Of a stretch of 64,000 bases of DNA, positions 1-10,794 are shown piece after piece. The stretch spans positions 74,834,791 to 74,898,790 of the forward strand of contig NC_089584.1 of NCBI RefSeq assembly GCF_019320115.1. Reading direction: 5' to 3'. The notes beneath the pieces were generated by a model that ran no database searches, was not told the DNA's origin, and was given only the letters and a program-made list of their open reading frames with translations. The translations under genes and the position numbers were made by a program. The stretch's first letter is position 1. Each line of letters starts with the position of its first letter. Source of the stretch: Miscanthus floridulus (taxonomy: Eukaryota; Streptophyta; Magnoliopsida; Poales; Poaceae).

Positions 1-202
1 GACGCTGGTCTCTGCCTCTTATCGCATTGCATGCCTGGCTGTCGGGCTAAATGGGCTGTCAACTTGAATTGGCGCCGCTGAATAATGTTCATCTCTTGTG
101 TGCGTCCCCCACCTCAAGTCTTGTGATTGGGTCTGAGCTGGTCCACTTGGCTTTTTCTTTTGTTTGTTACTCTGATATCTCTCTCCGGAAGATCGAGGAG
201 TA

Positions 203-347
203 CTTGCTATGTTGCAGACTATAAGAAGTTTTGGGTTTCTATATACATGATTTTATTATATATCTAGACATAGTGTATATCTAAGTGCATAACAAAAGAT
301 ATGTATTTACAAAAGTCAAAACGTCTTATAATTAGGAATAGAGGGAG
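203..347. mobile_element. Degenerate Stowaway-like MITE
   Basis: The right end reads ATAATTAGGAATAGAGGGAG followed by TA. The left end, after TA at 201-202, is a diverged inverted copy sharing ACTATAAGAAGTTTTG-type sequence with the reverse complement of the right end. TA duplications and a GAGGGAG terminus are typical of grass Stowaway (Tc1/mariner) MITEs. The left end is decayed, so the family call is moderate. Confidence 0.5.
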
Positions 348-397
348 TATATTTGCTTTGAAATGTCTGCTAAAACTGTTGACACATATGTATTAGC

Positions 398-569
398 CAG
401 CGGCGGACCCAGAAAATATTTCAGGGGGGGCTGAACAACACTGTTCTTCGATCTTAAGTCTCAGCCCCCCTACACTATAGAACTTTGCCTAAAAATTCAT
501 GGGGGCTCCACAGAGGTTCCACTGCTGCGATATGGGTAGGGGGGCTTGAGCCCCCCGTGTCCGCCCCTG
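398..569. mobile_element. hAT-type MITE, 172 bp
   Basis: The ends are CAGCGGCGGAC on the left and the reverse complement of CAGGGGCGGAC on the right. They are flanked by GTATTAGC (390-397) and GTATCAAC (570-577), an 8-bp duplication with two mismatches. CAG..CTG ends with 8-bp duplications are the hAT superfamily signature. The interior has G-runs and C-runs that can pair, with no coding capacity. Confidence 0.7.
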
Positions 570-1092
570 GTATCAACCAAGACCAAAAAAAAGATTTATT
601 ATCACAATAGCATGCATGTGAGACTAATGACAACGACTAACAAGTAGCAATTAGTCCACTCCATGGATTATATATGGTGTTGCTATCACGTGACGTTCGG
701 CAACTGACAAGTTATGTAAATGCATCTCTGCCTTAGTGCCTTTGGTAAACTGTAATGCAAGTGGACACATACTTGTGTCGGATGGCACTGCCGCGCGCCA
801 AAAGCACAAATATTCCAACCATGGTTTTATTTTACAAAATGAGTCAAATTTAAATTCTTAAATTAAAAGACGCCGAGAGATGATGTTTGTAAACTTTGAC
901 TTCCGTAAGCTGGCTTTGTGCGTGAAGGGGAACAGATTGGGTGTGTACTAATATAAGCCGCTACTAAACATGCTTATCCATTCTTTTTGCTCGCTCAAAA
1001 TATATTCTGCAAACTCTGAATGAACCTGAAAAAAAAATACTACTACCGTGATTTTTAAATTTTTTTGGTGTCTACCGTGATGGATTGCGCAG

Positions 1093-2640
1093 GCAAGACA
1101 TTCGAGACCCGGGACCCTCGCACCGGCGAGGTGATCGCCACCATCGCCGAGGGAGACAAGGCCGACGTCGACCTCGCCGTCAAGGCCGCCCGGGAGGCCT
1201 TCGACAACGGGCCCTGGCCCAGGATGACGGGCTACGTAAGGATCTGGATTCCCAGGCCCGGATCGATACGTAGTTGTAGGCCCAGCTCGGTTACCCTTTG
1301 TTCAATCAAAAACTCAAACTGAATGACCGCGTGTGGCTTTGTTTGGCGCCCAAAAAACTTGCGCTGGATCGAGCAGGAGCGTGGGCGGATCCTGCACAAG
1401 TTCGCGGACCTGATCGACTCGCACGTGGAGGAGCTGGCGATGCTGGACACGGTGGACGCCGGCAAGCTCTTCCTGGTCGGCAAGATCCGGGACATCCCGG
1501 GCGCGGCGCACCTGCTGCGCTACTACGCCGGCGCCGCCGACAAGATCCACGGCGAGACGCTGAAGATGGCGCAGCGGATGCACGGGTACACGCTCAAGGA
1601 GCCCGTGGGCGTGGTGGGCCACATCGTGCCCTGGAACTACCCCAGCACCATGTTCTTCTTCAAGGTCGGGCCGGCCCTCGCCGCTGGGTGCACCGTCGTC
1701 GTCAAGCCCGCCGAGCAGACGCCGCTGTCCGCGCTCTTCTACGCGCACCTCGCCAGGGAGGCCGGCGTCCCAGACGGCGTGCTCAACGTCGTCCCCGGGT
1801 TCGGACCCACGGCGGGGGCCGCCGTCGCATCGCACATGGGCATCGACATGGTCAGCTTCACGGGGTCCACGGAGGTCGGACGGGTCGTCATGAAGGCGGC
1901 GGCCGAGAGCAACCTCAAGCCCGTGTCGCTCGAGCTGGGTGGCAAGTCGCCGGTCATCGTCTTCGACGACGCGGATCTCGACATGGCCGTCCACCTCGTC
2001 AACTTGGCCACGTACACCAACAAGGTACATGTGCCACCAGTTTGTTTCTTGGGATCGAGCAACGAGCAGAGTAGTCTCTCATCGCCTCTGCGACTGCAAC
2101 AATATATAGGGCGAGATCTGCGTCGCCGGCACACGCATCTACGTGCAGGAAGGGATCTATGACGCGTTCGTGAACAAGGCCGCCGAGCTCGCCAAGAAGT
2201 CGGTGGTCGGGGACCCGTTTAACCCGCGTGTCAATCAAGGCCCTCAGGTGTGGAACGAGGAACGTCAGGGTATCAGGGTGCTGTGACTGTGACCAACTGT
2301 TGATCAACTGCTGTGAAATTGCATTTGCAATGCAGGTCGACAAGGACCAGTACGAGAAGGTTCTCAAGTACATTGACATCGGAAAGCGGGAAGGCGCCAC
2401 GCTGGTCACCGGAGGGAAGCCCTGCGGCGACAAGGGCTACTACATCGAGCCCACCATCTTCACGGACGTCAAGGTCAAATGCTTCATTTGAAAAACAGAT
2501 TCTATTTTCAATGGACATGGAAGCAAAAACAAATACTGAACATTTTTAATAACTAAATAAATATGTTCATATATGCAGGACAACATGACGATCGCACAAG
2601 ACGAAATCTTTGGGCCGGTGATGGCGCTCATGAAATTCAA

Positions 2641-2678
<38 letters not shown>

Positions 2679-3029
2679 TTCTTCCCTCACCATTTTGTCA
2701 GTCTGACAGCTGAAACTGAAAGTCTTCTAAAACAATTGAACTGTAAACATTGCAGAACCGTTGAGGAGGTGATTCAGAAAGCAAACAACACCCGGTACGG
2801 CTTGGCGGCTGGAATCGTGACCAAGAACATCGACATCGCCAACACCGTATCGCGGTCCATCCGCGCAGGTGCCATCTGGATCAACTGCTACTTCGCGTTC
2901 GACCCCGACGCGCCATTCGGTGGGTACAAGATGAGCGGATTCGGCAAGGACATGGGCATGGACGCCCTCGAGAAGTACTTGCAGACCAAGACCGTGGTCA
3001 CTCCTCTATACAACACGCCCTGGCTCTGA
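1093..3029 (+). CDS. Cytosolic aldehyde dehydrogenase, family 2 (copy 1, first exon missing)
   Basis: Exons: 1093-1235, 1377-2024, 2110-2247, 2336-2473, 2579-2640 and 2756-3029, all with GT..AG introns and consistent phase. They give 467 codons plus stop; with a 33-codon exon 1 the protein would be 500 residues, the normal family length. Visible motifs are the oxyanion-hole Asn in PWNYPS, the NAD-binding FTGSTEVGR, the general base Glu in LELGGKSP and the nucleophile Cys in GEICVAG. The C-terminus ends in NTPWL. By family knowledge it oxidises aldehydes with NAD+ in the cytosol (Arabidopsis ALDH2C4/REF1 acts on coniferyl and sinapyl aldehyde; maize RF2C/RF2D are relatives). The absence of a visible transit peptide cannot be judged without exon 1. 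No stop or frameshift is seen. Unlike copy 2, codons GID-MVSF are in one exon with no intron. Confidence 0.9.
2642..2676. repeat. (TA)n microsatellite at a splice donor
   Basis: About 35 bases of pure TA begin one base after the last exonic base of the 62-nt exon 2579-2640. The donor GT at 2641-2642 is therefore continuous with the repeat. Copy 2 has GTACGTAC at the same place with no repeat. Confidence 0.9.
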
Positions 3030-4070
3030 TCTCATCCTATCCTATCAACAATTGAACAGCACACTGAAAAAAAAAACAAGAAGAAACATGTTTTATATTA
3101 TCACAGAAGATATAAAAGGAAAAAAGGATGGGTTGGCTGTAGTTATGAACTCTTACCTGCATGGATTGATGATGTAGTACAATGTAGTAGCATGGACTTG
3201 TTCAGAACAACAAAGACATGTTTCGGACTGCTTTCAGTTGTGCGCAGTGCGCACTGGTGTGGTGTCTGAATCTGATAGGTTGAAGAGCATGTTTCAGTAT
3301 TTCTTTTCACCAACAACCGTTGGTTTCTTTTCTTCTGAACATTTCTGATGGCAACGTTTGGCATATCATCATTTCCAATATGAATATATGATAGAGATGC
3401 ATGGGCGAATTTCTTATTGGAAGGTATAAGCAGAAGGAAACCGTTGTCTACATTTCGCTGTGCCTCTGATCTCGTACATTGCTGTCTGCTCTGCTCATGA
3501 ATACAGTGTATCTGACTATTTAACAGACAACCATTGACTTTGTGTGAATCCCTGTTTGTTAATCGTACTGTAGGACCATGTTGCTACATTAGTTTTATGA
3601 ATGATTTCCGATATCATAAAAGTGCAAGTCACATTCTCTTGGAATAATTTAATTCAACAGAGATTGCAAATTGACAATTCTTTTCTAAATAAATGAGGAT
3701 GCCCATCGGAGATGATTCTTTCTGATATTGCTGCATGACAGCAAAGGAGTCCGTTTTGGATAGTTTACACAACTATGAATTAACGGCTCGTCCATAGTCA
3801 TATTCCATCCGATCCGAGATATTAAATTATTATGGCCCAATACTATATGGAGGTCAGAACACCCAGAGGCAAATCAACAAAGTCTCTGAACTCTGATTGC
3901 TCCAAGCATCAACAGATTTGACCATACACTTATCATGTATAAATCCACTGCTCTTTCTACTGCCGTGGCTAGGCTCCATAGCAGCCTCCCAGTCCCAGGC
4001 TCCAGTTGCTCCCAAAGTCAACATCTTGTTACGCGGCAGAGTACGCTCCATAATGCAGTGTATGATCTCC
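3030..4070. other. ALDH copy 1 3' UTR and intergenic DNA
   Basis: A-rich 3' UTR-like sequence follows the stop codon. I see no further gene, and no element with clear ends, before the MULE target site at 4071. Confidence 0.5.
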
Positions 4071-4079
4071 TTTACTTAA

Positions 4080-4236
4080 GGGAATTTTTGCCACAGAACA
4101 TCACGAAAACGCATATTTTGCTGCAACACACCGTCAACGCCATCGTTTGCTGAGTACCATTATGAATTCGATTATATTTGCCACAGCACACCGCGACTAT
4201 TATTTTAATGATTTCTAGAGTTTGGGAGAGAGAAAC
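4080..4236 (+). repeat. MULE left terminal inverted repeat (157 bp)
   Basis: It matches the reverse complement of 23161-23317 over all 157 bases with 7 mismatches by eye and no gaps; all seven differences are transitions. By analogy with MuDR it should carry the promoter of the adjacent GRF gene, whose ATG is 150 bases inside it. Confidence 0.93.
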
Positions 4237-4385
4237 AGCAGTGAGGAGACAACTTTGCCCCTGCGCGTTGCTGGTCTGGTTGGACCAGGTAAAGTCGGCC
4301 CGGTCGTCTCCCTCCTACCGCCGCCTCCCTTTTTCTTCCTCTGCTGGCGCCGTCCCGTTCCCCTATGCAAGAACCCTAGATCCCC

Positions 4386-5027
4386 ATGGCTTCGAGCTCG
4401 CAATCCATGCCGTTTGGAGCGTCGCACTCGGCCTACAGAGACGAACTTCGCATTCCAGAGCTCGAGCCCTACAGAGATGAAGCAGGATTCTTGCCATTGG
4501 TACCTTGCTCCAAGTGCGGAACCCTTCTCATCGGTCGCGTTTCACATAAGGAGGGCAGCAAGGGGAAGCGGTTCTACAAGTGTCCACTGTTGGAGCATGT
4601 AAGTTGGGGTGGAATTGCATCTCTTTTTTGGATGCGTTTTTTTGTTGATTTTTTCATCTCTGGTTTGCAGACCGATTATGCCTGTCGCACATACTACTTT
4701 GAAGAACACTATGTCCCTTTGTTGGTCTCCAAAGGTGTTCTTCCTCACCATTTCAGTCAGCTTAGAGGTCGTGATGGCATGGGGCTGGAGGTGATGAAGG
4801 ATGGCAAGGACATGTTGAAGGCCTGCCAAGGTGTTGATGCCTGCCAAGAACTGATGGAGAGTGCAGTCATTCATCTCAAAGATTCAGAGGCACTGCTTAA
4901 GGCATTAGTTGATAGCAATAGCAAATTGATGATAAAGATGGATAAGATTGGAGAGAGACTGCTTGTAGTTGGTGCCGTAAAGGTGTTTATTTTAGTTTTA
5001 GTTTTGTTAGTGTTGTTGGTTAAGTGA
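4386..5027 (+). CDS. GRF-type zinc finger protein with C-terminal membrane segment, carried by the MULE
   Basis: Two exons, 4386-4598 and 4671-5027, flank a 72-nt intron (GTAAGT..TTTGCAG). The intron is divisible by three, so unspliced reading stays open. The spliced product is 189 residues. Residues around 38-80 hold CSKCG, a G-K-x-F-x-x-C core (KRFYKC) and a last Cys in DYACRTYYFEE, the pattern of the GRF zinc finger. A helical charged stretch follows, then a hydrophobic tail (about residues 172-188) suggesting a tail anchor. It is convergent with the transposase gene and lies between the two TIRs, so it belongs to the transposon. GRF fingers bind single-stranded nucleic acid in some proteins; a role here is unknown. 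The start is the first ATG after a C/T-rich leader. Confidence 0.8.
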   Translation: MASSSQSMPFGASHSAYRDELRIPELEPYRDEAGFLPLVPCSKCGTLLIGRVSHKEGSKGKRFYKCPLLEHVSWGGIASLFWMRFFVDFFISGLQTDYACRTYYFEEHYVPLLVSKGVLPHHFSQLRGRDGMGLEVMKDGKDMLKACQGVDACQELMESAVIHLKDSEALLKALVDSNSKLMIKMDKIGERLLVVGAVKVFILVLVLLVLLVK

Positions 5028-5424
5028 TGCATAACAACAGCTTATCATGTATCAAGCTATCAGCAACTTATTTCAAAGACTCATTTTGTGAACCTTATCA
5101 TGTATCAGTATGTAATCATGTATCCAGCATCTTATCTTGCATCTTCTTGCAACAGAATTGTGTCACACTCATTTTTGAACTAGCATAACACATAATTGTA
5201 TCACACTCAGGAATTAAGATAAATTGGCATAACACATAATAAAGTCAGCATGCCAATAAAGTCTGGCCTTCATAACAAGCTTACATATCAGTGTTCATAA
5301 CACAACAGCCATAAGCTGTGACTTTAAGCGCAAAAGGGAAACATAGTCTGCCAACCCTAGGTTCAGTACACACTAGGTTCATTACACAACAGTTTCATTA
5401 CATAACAACTAATAAATTTTGTCA
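5028..5424. other. Spacer between the convergent MULE genes
   Basis: AT-rich spacer between the two stop codons, presumably holding both 3' UTRs. CATAACACA and ATCATGTATC motifs recur several times. No ORF of note. Confidence 0.5.
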
Positions 5425-8400
5425 TCACATGTCTATGATCAACTTCTTGTTGATCCTCTTGTTGGTCATCTCTTCTGAAACAACCACTGTCTTTCTTGTT
5501 TCCATACTCTCAGACTTCTTTTTCTTGGTGGTCTTGCTCACTTTGCTTGCCTTGGTTGTCTTCTTGCTCAGGTCCTTCTTCATTCTTTTCCCTTTCTTTT
5601 TCTGCCTCATGTTAGTTGTTGGGGGGGAAGTTTCAGCAGCATACTCCAATGCCCTCTTGCGACTGTTAGACACATAAAACAATAGGAATGACAGGAAAAG
5701 GTGAGGAAACAAGTGACAATGCTGGGCTATTTCAAGACAGAGATTAAATACCTCCTAGTGTTTGCTGCTGGGCTATTAGTCAGAGCTGGTGGTGCAACAC
5801 TGATTTCTTGAGACAGAGCTGGGCTGTTAGTCAGAGCTGGTGGTGCACCTTCAATTTGTGATTGTTGGGTGGATACAGTTGTTGCTGCAGCAGTGGTCTT
5901 CTTTGTCCTTGGTCTCTTTGCTGGTGGTGGTGCATCAGAGTCATACACAGTCTCATTGCATCTCTTCATCATGTGACCAAACTGACCACACCTCTTGCAC
6001 TGTCTCTGGGAAGTTGACTTTCCACCTTCTTCAACACCTTTGATCCTCCTAGTTCTTGGACGGCCTGCAGCTCTCTTCAACAATGGGGGCCAAAGTTTGA
6101 AACCCATATCTACTTCAGGTCATTGATTCCTATCGGTCATGGGCTTGATCACATGTTCATATGCCTTCTTGAACTTATCAACTGAAAAGTAGCCATCCAC
6201 ATAGTCCTCAACACTTCTATTGCGCATTGAATGGATGAGACAGAGAGCATGAGTACATGGCAATCCAGAAATCTGCCACCTTTGACAGCTGCATGTTCTG
6301 CTCTCAAGATCCACAGTATGCCTCCAAGTTTTCAATTCTTTAGTAGTACCTTGAATCTCTGCAGTGTTGTTGGGCCCCCTATGTATGACATACTGCAAGT
6401 TTCTACTCATAGCATGAAGTTCTTTGGTGACTTGAGGCAAGATCTTGTCTGTCAACCTCAGTGACAATGCCCTTCTGATATCTTGCTTCTCCATGATCAT
6501 TTGCCTAATCCTATCCAACAGAGGAACTAAGGCAAGGGACTTTTCATTCCTAATCCAACTGTTGAAAGTCTCTGTTATGTTGTTAGTAACATAGTCACAT
6601 TTGCATGCATGGGAGAACCTCCATCTACACCACAAGTGCTTGTGGTTGTCCTCTATCCATTGCATTGCTCTTGGTGATGCAGCCTTCATGATGTTGTAAT
6701 GGCGATCAAAGTGTCTTTGGTTGTAAGCCCTGCTGGCTGGCCACAAGTGCTTCTTGAACACTGCACCTCTATACCTCTTGTTGAAATTCTTCACTAGATG
6801 TCTCATGCACTCCCTATGTTCTACTCCATCTGAGAAGACAGAGGCAACTCCCTTATCTATACCTTTCCCTGCATCTGTGCAGATCACTAGGCCTGGAGGA
6901 GATCCAATGGCAACTTTTAGTTTCTCAAAAAACCACTGCCAGTTGTCAGCAGATTCTGACTCAAATACACCATATGCTACTGGAAAAAGCCAGTTGTGTC
7001 CATCCACAGCTGAAGCAGAAGCTAGTTGCCCTCTCCATCTCCCAGTTAGGTGGCTTGAGTCCACACCAAGGAAGGGTCTGCATCCATTCAAAAAACCTTG
7101 AACATAGCTGTTGAATGCCACAAACATCCTTGTGAACCTCATCTTCTTCCCAACCAGAGCCCACTCAATGTCCACAATGCTTCCTGGATTTGTCCTCTCC
7201 ACCTCAGCCTTGAATCTGAAAACATCTTCAAAGCTGTCATCCCACTTGCCTTGAAGCTCTTCCAGAGCCATTGCCATTCCATCCCAAACAACATAGTATG
7301 AAAGTGTGATGTTGTACTTTTTCTCCAAATCCTTCTTCATTTGGGAAGCTCTAGCTGTTGGGTCATGCCTCAGGATGTTAATAACCCTGTCCCTCACCCA
7401 GTGATTGTTAGCCATGCAGTTTTTTTCCAGATTTGCTGTGGTAGCACAAGTATGTTTCTGATACATCTTCTTTATCTGCCAACAACAAGTAGACATCAAT
7501 AAGTAAACATCATGATCATCAACAAACATCATCAATAAGTATACATCATTAAACATCATGAATAAGTAAATATTAGCTTTGAAAAATGTATCCTCCACTT
7601 GCAATTGAGAATAGACCTGCCAAGTTTTCCCATCCTGCAATTGAGAAGCATGTATCCTCCACTTGCACCTTTTCTTCTTGCTCTTGTATCCTTTGCAGTG
7701 CCCTCTATACGTTTTGGCTTCACTATAATGAGCTGCAATTTCAAATTCTTTTAGAACAGCATACTGTCTAATAGCCCTCTTAAAGGTGTCCCCATCCTCA
7801 AATGTGACACCACAAGCTATAGTTGGGTTCTCTAAGTTAGTAACATGCTCAGAAGTCTCACAACCAGCTTCATCATCAACTAACAAATCATCATGAACAA
7901 AAGAGTCAGAGTCAGCAGCTCCTTCTTCTTGGTCATCTTGTTGGTCTGCCATATATTCGTTCTCATCATTGATCCCAACATACTCCTCATCATCTTCTTC
8001 CCATGCCACATCATCATCAGCAGGCTTCTTGCCTCTTCCCTTTCTTCCTTGAGCAGGTATGGATTTCTCAGCTGATTCACCAGAGTTAGTTGAGTCAGCA
8101 GTGTTTGAATCACTCACTTCCTCGCTGAGAGACTCAATAGTAGCACATGCCTCATTATCCAAAGACACACTCTGACTAAATGAAACAGGAACAGTATCAT
8201 AGAAACTCACAAACAAAGGTAGCCTCCTTAGCTCCCAATAGTTCTTAGTAGCATTCATCAAAGTTGAATCAGAGGTTAGACTGGTATAACTTTGCTTGTG
8301 CTTGTTAAAAAAACACAAATTGAACCCCTGATTCTTCCCAGGACACACTCTTTTAGATACATCCGCAGTTAAATCCTTGAGATTAAGAGTGTCCCTATCC

Positions 8401-8471
8401 CGAATTAGCTAAAAATTTGTTGCACTATGACCAACGTGCCTACCGTCATCGCAAACCTCATAGTAAGCTGG
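5425..8471 (-). pseudogene. MURA-type MULE transposase (main part; 5' end displaced to 22588-22626)
   Basis: Reading on the minus strand, an acidic N-terminal region is followed by a MuDR-type DNA-binding domain (FEDGDTFKRAIRQYAV, then CKGYKSKKKRCKW). Next comes the MULE transposase core, with Asp in FLGVDSSHLTG, Asp in VICTDAGKG, Cys/His in ECMRHL and Glu in NNITETFNSW. A SWIM zinc finger (CSC..GLPCTHALC) and a CCHC knuckle (CKRCGQFGHMMKRC) follow. An in-frame intron is likely at 7476-7616, and a second at 5663-5751 joins to a Lys-rich last exon (5425-5662). Two in-frame stops break it: TGA at 6120-6122, where TGG (Trp) is expected, just before the CCHC tail, and TAG at 8409-8411 near the N-terminus (which could instead be part of a splice acceptor, TTTTTAG). 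The Gypsy insertion separates the first 13 codons. Confidence 0.88.
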
Positions 8472-8476
8472 GACAC

Positions 8477-8872
8477 TGTCGATGCGGGACCCATAGGATA
8501 CCCCGCAAGGGAGAGAGAATATCTAGTCCAACTAGGATTCTCCCCATGTAATCTTAGTAGTATAGCTATTAAGTAATCCTACTAGGAAATCTCATTGTAA
8601 ACGGACTAGGACTCTGGCCTCCTGACTATATAAAGGAGGGCAGGACTCCTAAGACGGGACAACCATTGTACAACATAACACTTGACAATCAATCCAACGC
8701 AAAAGGCTAAGGCCGACTGGACGTAAGGTTATTACTCGATCTACGATCGAGGGCCTGAACCAGGATAAATCGGCTGTCTCTTGCGTTAACCATCAAGTTC
8801 GGCATACGCCGAAACCCGAACATACTGCCCCGGGTACCCCCGTGGCAGGCTATCGGTGGTAAAACATCGACA
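8477..8872 (+). repeat. 5' LTR of Gypsy element 1
   Basis: Starts TGTCGATGCGGG and ends AACATCGACA, with short inverted TGTCGA/TCGACA ends. A promoter-like CTATATAAAGGAGGG lies at about 8627. It differs from the 3' LTR at 8494 (T/C) and 8846 (C/T). Confidence 0.95.
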
Positions 8873-8874
8873 GC

Positions 8875-8892
8875 TGGCGTGCCAGGTAGGGG
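8875..8892 (+). other. Primer-binding site of Gypsy element 1
   Basis: TGGCGTGCCAGGTAGGGG starts two bases after the 5' LTR. The TGG start and position are diagnostic of a tRNA primer-binding site; I do not assign the tRNA. Confidence 0.75.
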
Positions 8893-8921
8893 ATTTCGGC
8901 GACTTTGCATCCGAGAACTCG

Positions 8922-10785
8922 ATGGACCTCGACAACATAATCTTCCCGATGAGATCAACTTTCATCTTCGGCTCATGGATCTGCGAGGCAGACAACAACG
9001 GCAAGCTTCAGGGCCATCTCCTCAAAGATCCAGATCATTATAAAGAATTTCATATTTCACCAACTACAACGGATCAGCTCACCAGAAGATTCGCACAGCT
9101 CACAGTATCCGATTCAAATCAGATTTCATGGCCACTCGTATCCAATTCGAATTCAAACATCAAGGCGAAGTTTTATCCGAGTGCTTTTAAGAAACCGAGT
9201 TCTTTTTTGGCAAGATTCCAGAGCACAACCCAAAACAACTCGGATTACCCTCAGAGTTCTTCCAAGAAGTCGAGTTCTTTTCCATTTGGGCTCGACAACA
9301 TGGCAAAATCCTATCAGGGACAGTTCGAAAAATCTTTCAATCCAAGATGCGGGATACCACTGACAGGAGCTCAGGAGGGTCTCGTACTAACAATAACATC
9401 CCAAGACTACATCATCCACTGGCCAGGTTCTGTTCCTGAGGATAGCGGTACCCAACTAGTCGGCACGACGACGACAGCAATTCTACCCTACCAAGAAGGA
9501 GACTCGATCTACGACACCGAGGCATCCACTAAAGTTATTAGCAACTCCGACAGCATGAAAACTAACGCCAATAACAGAACGTCTCATGCGCGAGAAGTGC
9601 TCATGGTTCGACGACCGCGGTCACCATTAAATCCCCCAGAAGCACCCGATGTCAGATCATCAGATGAATCAGAATCCAACATATCACCTTTTGCCCAAGG
9701 CTACGACGGAGAAACAGATAGTCAGAAACAAGCTAGAGAAAGAAAAAACAAGTTGAAGCAAGGGCGTCAACACCATGCTAGGCAGCGTAGGGAAGCTTGG
9801 ATCAGATACGAGTCAGAATTGGCTGAGTACGACAAAAGAAAATCGCAACGAGAAGTCGAGGGGAGACGCACGGCGAATACACCTTACAATAAGATTCGAG
9901 AAGCATTAGAAGAACTCGGAAAAACTTCACATCCCAGTGAGAAGTATGAACAGCTCCAGGACTTGCTCCGATCGACGATCCCGAAAACGCATGAAGAGAG
10001 AGCTCGATCAAGACTACCCGCCAGATCAACAACCCACAGGCAAGAAGATCAAAATCAAAGGAAATCCGCTTTTGAAAGACTTGGGCTGGGTGGAAGCCAT
10101 GACGAAGGAAGTAGGAAGGAACATAATCAAGGCCACCGATTTGAACAACCAAGGAAGACTAGGAGTAGGGTACCTACCCAGACAATCTCGCAAGATTATT
10201 CCTGTCAGAACGACAGTTGGCCAGAAGAAGGTGCCGAATCCGAATTCAAAGAAACCAAGACACACGACAGATTCCCCTGTTTCGCGAACAGGCTTACATT
10301 GGTACGATTACCTCACAAATTCAAACCGTCTAACCACTCCAAGTATGATGGCAAAACTGAACCAAGGCAATGGCTCAGAATATATTCACAATCAATTGAA
10401 CTAGCCGGAGGAGACGACGATATCAAAACCCTGTTCTTTCCCATGGCACTGGAAGCCATGCCTCTCCAATGGTTCGACAAACTGAACCCAGGATCTATCA
10501 GAAATTGGGAGGATTTGTAAAGAGCTTTTTGTGAGAATTTTGCAGGAATCATTACACATCCAATCACCCATGCAGAATTAAAAGGACTCAAGCAAAAGGG
10601 AGGTGAAAGTCTCAGAAATTACTATCGACGATTCGGCGAACTACGAGCTCAAGTGCATGACATAACCGAACGAGAAGTAATTGAAGCTTTCTCTCATAGA
10701 ATCATGGCTAGGTGGCAATTTCAAGACTTCTGCAAAGAAAATCCGAGAAACAATGAAGAATTAAGAATTCAGACAGACGAACAGT
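8922..10785 (+). pseudogene. gag of Gypsy element 1 (interrupted)
   Basis: Open from ATG 8922 to a TAA at 10518-10520. The reading continues in the same frame to TAG at 10783-10785. Towards the end it has the retrotransposon gag core (YDGKTEPRQWLRIYSQ, MALEAMPLQWFDKL, then LRNYYRRFGELRAQV). The first part is low-complexity, Ser/Asn and charged. A short duplication (AGACAGAC at about 10774) shifts the frame into the next segment. An upstream GTG in the LTR would also keep the frame open, but 8922 is the first ATG after the primer-binding site. Confidence 0.8.
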
Positions 10786-10794
10786 AGAAAAGAT

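Larger units (their letters stand above)
1..1092 (+). other. Probable intron 1 of ALDH copy 1 (3' part)
   Basis: No coding exon is visible here. The segment ends in a good acceptor (TTGCGCAG at 1085-1092) before ALDH exon 2. In the second ALDH copy exon 1 is separated from exon 2 by 3.3 kb, so exon 1 of this copy is expected upstream of the window. Two small transposon-like elements (203-347 and 398-569) lie inside. The rest is AT-rich and unremarkable. That it is an intron is an inference from the paralogue. Confidence 0.65.

Noticed and set aside
1298..2074. Long Arg/Gly-rich ORFs overlapping ALDH copy 1 (both strands)
   Set aside because: They are other-frame shadows of the GC-rich ALDH exon; the ALDH frame has all family motifs.
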